A DNA stretch of 35,257 bases from Botryllus schlosseri. Its lineage: Eukaryota > Chordata > Ascidiacea > Stolidobranchia > Styelidae. Made by a program: the position numbers and the translations under genes. The stretch is from positions 1-35,257 of the forward strand of contig ATSW01050484.1 in the NCBI GenBank assembly GCA_000444245.1, written 5' to 3'. Shown piece after piece: positions 32,031 to 35,257 of this stretch. The notes beneath the pieces are model-generated. The model worked only from the letters and a program-made list of their open reading frames with translations. It searched no databases and was not told the DNA's origin. Numbering within the stretch: the first letter of the stretch is position 1; every line of letters begins with the position of its first letter.

Positions 32031-32835
32031 TTATTAGCACATGTTACTTCCCAATTCATACCTTTGTTGCGCTCCGAAATACTTTAGTATCAAGGCTTAT
32101 ACAATAGATTTATATATTGCATTACAAATTATATGGACTCTATTGTAGCAGTACTGTCATTCGCAAATTACGGAATAGGCAGAAATACGATGATTAGCTG
32201 ATTGAACGATGTAAGTTGGTATATTTATAAGCCGCTGCAAAAACTACAACATCAGGTCCTTCGTATAATATAGCCAGGGCCCCAAAGGGACCCGGATATG
32301 TGTCCAACAAATCACTGCTTAACAGATTCGGTGTCCTAAACATAAAAGATATGCGGAAAACTAGACATTGCCACGTTTATGTATCAGTTCCACTGCGGCC
32401 ACTGCCCGGAAAACTACAATGACTTGTTTACCTCGGTATCAAAAGTGTGTTAGTATGACACACGCGCGTCCACGTCGTCCAACTATCATATGGGGGACAA
32501 AAAAAGATCATACTGTGTAAACATTGTTTATTTTCTCATGAGTTTGTACTTCATTCGTTTGGTCATATCTCATTGTCGGTCGCACAACGAAACATACATT
32601 AAAAATGGGTCGCAAACTGTAAAAGATTGGGAGGCATCGGTCTCTAGGGTTTGTTTGTTTGTGGTATTTGTCGACAACTATACTATGGTCATTTACAACA
32701 GGTCGATATTCTTCATGTTTATTCCGTAACTGCCGACTTGTAGCACGGCCCACTTCTAGGCTTTTCGTAAGACACCGCTTACGCGGATGAGATGGCGAGG
32801 AGGAGCCTAGATAAACCTCCAACACTTAAGTAGGA

Positions 32836-32912
32836 ATTCTGGAGTCGACCTCGAACCCACAACCCATTGCCGTTGTTGCTGGGGATTATACCACTACGCT
32901 ATCTCGCCACAG
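32836..32912 (-). mobile_element. tRNA-like SINE head on the minus strand
   Basis: On the minus strand an A box TAGCGTAGTGG (32901 to 32891) and a B box GGTTCGAGGTC (32857 to 32847) lie 33 bases apart. After the B box comes GACTCCAGAAT, which is also found after the B box of the plus-strand remnant at 33779-33829. The body continues toward lower coordinates, but I could not set its end. Confidence 0.6.
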
Positions 32913-33059
32913 TCTGGTCTAAAGGGTGTTTGTCAAACTGTCAATTACATCACAAAGCAGCCGACAATCATGACGTTATATGTCACTTAGTCGGTTTCCA
33001 TGCATACCAAGGTCGCAAGTACTTCTTGAATCTTCATTCATATTCTATTATGTAACTAG

Positions 33060-33735
33060 CTATCATTTCCAACTATAAATCAATGATTGATTATGTTGGT
33101 AAATAGAGCTAGGAGTTTTTAGCTTAACTCACGATGCTCAGCTCCGAATTGTCTTCAGAAGTGCATCAATCAACCTTAAATATGATGATAGACATTTTTC
33201 GTTAATTCAGTAACGTTATATTATCACCGCAAGCACCCTATTCGAATAATTGCGACTGATATGCAGCAACTGCATAAAAAGGATTCGAGATTGACTTACC
33301 ATTGTGACCATAATGGTTAGGCCAATCAGGCACATGTAACTGCAATTCAGTCGTACAGGTCATCAGACATTGACGTGGGCATGACTTCCTGAATGGCCAG
33401 ATTCCTATCTGGAATCACGATTCTCAGTAATAGAGTTATTGTTTCGTCAGCTTGCTTTGTCGTGGTTACTACGACCGGAAAGTTTTTTGGCAGCCTGAGT
33501 CCTTCCATCCCATGGTCACTGGTCATTGGTCAGTCTACCAGTATAAAAATTTTATATTGCTACTTGAGGAAACCAATGCAGTACGGTTGCTTAGCCATAT
33601 AGCGTTGAACAAATCAAGAATAATAGACGATTCGGGCATGAATATAAAACATTTATTACAGGTTTTTTTTTACAAATAAGTTACAAGCAAAAGGTGAAAA
33701 GTTTACTACGTCAGGTGTGTCTCTAAAGGTAGTGT
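33060..33735. other. non-coding DNA, no gene recognised
   Basis: Short overlapping frames of 69-75 codons occur; none resembles a protein. Nothing else stands out until the TGATAC microsatellite at 33738. Confidence 0.4.
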
Positions 33736-33737
33736 GA

Positions 33738-33757
33738 TGATACTGATACTGATACTG
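33738..33757 (+). repeat. short TGATAC microsatellite
   Basis: About three copies of TGATAC in tandem precede the SINE-like remnant by a few tens of bases. Confidence 0.7.
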
Positions 33758-33778
33758 GTAATGATTCTTCCAACAGTT

Positions 33779-33829
33779 GCGAGACGAATGAGTTACGAGT
33801 TCGAGTCCGACCGAGGTAGACTCCAGAAT
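33779..33829 (+). mobile_element. SINE remnant with B box, plus strand
   Basis: AGTTCGAGTCC at 33798-33808 fits a pol III B box and is followed by GACCGAGGTAGACTCCAGAA at about 33809-33828. The GACTCCAGAAT string is shared with the minus-strand SINE at 32836-32912. No A box is clear at the expected distance, so this appears 5-prime truncated or diverged. Confidence 0.45.
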
Positions 33830-33849
33830 ATTACAAACAATAACAACCA

Positions 33850-34840
33850 CAACAGGTGTCTATAGTTCGAGAATGGGGCGGACGTGGCCCGTTGTAGTAT
33901 TTCAGTGAGGTCAATTAAAAAGTGTAAGTCCGAGTACAAATATGGAAATATATTATAAGAACTAGTCCGTACACTACCCTATAATGGGTGGAATAAACGC
34001 TTGGTTCCTGTACGCATAGCCTATAGCCAGCATTAGAATGTTAGTGTGATGCAACGAAATGTAATGCACACGACGACGTCGTTGATCCATTAGTGCGAGG
34101 TGAAAACATTAGACTTGGAGTGCAAAATTGGGGGGCAAAGAACAAAATCATGACTATTTTTACCCCGCGCCTTAGCTGCGCCTCATTAATACTTGTTATA
34201 TCATTGTAGTACCAAGTGGAGTCACAATTTTATAAGTCAACCTACGAAGTTTAAGAGGATCGCTGCTTTCAAATCTGCTGTGCATATACGAGTACTCTGA
34301 TGGCTTTTGTTTCGTCACCGAAGTAGGAGAATCTCCTGTAATTATTTTCAATGACTGACTGTGGAGGCTGTGATCTCCTATACGGAATGTGCGCCAGGTT
34401 CCACCGACTTGAGGGAATGTCGTGATTCACATCATTTGTGTGAAGATACTTTTTTCATCGAGTGCAGAAGATTTATACCGCTCTACCCAGATTTCAGTGA
34501 TATTTCCACAATTTGAGCGAGACAAGAACAATCAACTAACTACTAACACATCGCGAGTCACGACACGAGGCTGGCTTTAATTCCATAAATTGGGCAATCC
34601 TGCCCTAAGTGGTAGTCACTATCGTAAAAAGTTTCCATAGCATTGGACCTTCTGATCGACTTTGGACGCGTTATCGTCATGGTTCTTTGTTGGTAACCAT
34701 TATGTAAATGGATCGTTAAAACTGAATTCGATTCCCTGCGATAAACCATGAGCTGTAACAGAAGAAGCAGTCTAAACTTTATTTCCAGAAATTAGGAGAA
34801 AAATATTGCACTAAAATGGTGCACAGCGATACGGGGTTGA
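33850..34840. other. non-coding DNA, no gene recognised
   Basis: No exon, RNA gene or element with clear ends was seen. The only frame above 60 codons is 34558-34749 on the minus strand, with no recognisable domain. Confidence 0.4.
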
Positions 34841-34843
34841 AGT

Positions 34844-34899
34844 CAGTGCTTCAACTCAGCCGGTGGGCCGCGAAATCATGTCCGGTGGTCGTGAGGCAT
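34844..34899. mobile_element. isolated hAT-like end (CAGTGCTTC...GGTGGGCCGCGA)
   Basis: CAGTGCTTCAACTCAGCCGG then TGGGCCGCGAAATCATGTCC resembles the start of hAT elements with CAGTGCTTCTCAACCGGTGGGCCGCG termini. The second terminus is not seen before the window ends, so it may continue outside. Confidence 0.45.
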
Positions 34900-35257
34900 T
34901 TCTAAGTTCTACAGGTTGCTATTCAATAATTCACATAGGGCTGCTCTAGGTTGTTATGGTTGATATGATAGTATTTTGACAGTTATAAAAAAACTTCCGA
35001 AATACTAGTGATTTTACATGTAGCGGTTGGTCGAAAATAGGTAGACCTCAATTTTGGGTATTTCTGTATATTTTCCGTGTAATAAAATCAAGCCAATCAA
35101 GCGTAAGCTTGATATGATATTATCTAAGATGGAAGCTCAACTTTCGCATTAATAGTAAACTGCATGCGTATAGGCCTACAATGTTTCTTTTCCCCAAGAG
35201 CTCGTTTTGCATTCGTCTGGTCATTCATATCTTGGATTACAAAAGGGGTCTCGAACC

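Noticed and set aside
35242-35257. AGGGGTCTCGAACC-like string at the window end as another hAT terminus
   Set aside because: Too few bases before the window ends to test.

Overview
The window looks like nuclear DNA from a multicellular animal. It is AT-rich and mostly non-coding, with CpG not obviously depleted. It carries a multi-exon gene with GT-AG introns, hAT-type DNA transposon remnants with 8-bp target duplications, and tRNA-like SINE heads. Persisting CpG and the kinds of small hAT elements suggest an invertebrate, perhaps a non-vertebrate deuterostome, but I cannot name the species.

The only convincing protein gene is on the + strand from 18643 to 26835. Eleven exons join in frame without a stop (2187 bases, 729 codons) and encode, in order, a spectrin-repeat-like helical region, a disordered Ser/Arg/Lys-rich linker, a Dbl-homology (DH) RhoGEF domain, a PH domain and a Ser-rich tail. 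Domain order, the DH and PH sequences and the tail fit the puratrophin-1 family (PLEKHG4/PLEKHG4B). The N-terminal exons and the stop-codon exon were not recognised.

Layout: 1-18090 is long non-coding DNA with a few repeats (a GTCCTCC repeat near 4.35 kb, a hairpin near 7.1 kb, hAT remnants at 12.5 and 12.9 kb). From 18.09 to 27.32 kb lies the RhoGEF gene, whose larger introns hold about seven copies of one small hAT-like MITE with CAGAGGTGG termini. I did not find this MITE elsewhere in the window. From 27.3 to 35.26 kb there is non-coding DNA with a nearly complete 1.47-kb hAT element (29240-30708), two minus-strand tRNA-like SINE heads, one plus-strand relative, and isolated hAT-like ends.

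I found no bacterial genes, CRISPR array, rRNA, retroviral element or new multi-gene system. The most useful observations are the MITE burst around the RhoGEF exons, including one copy ending 24 bases before exon 3, and an inverted MITE pair in intron 3.
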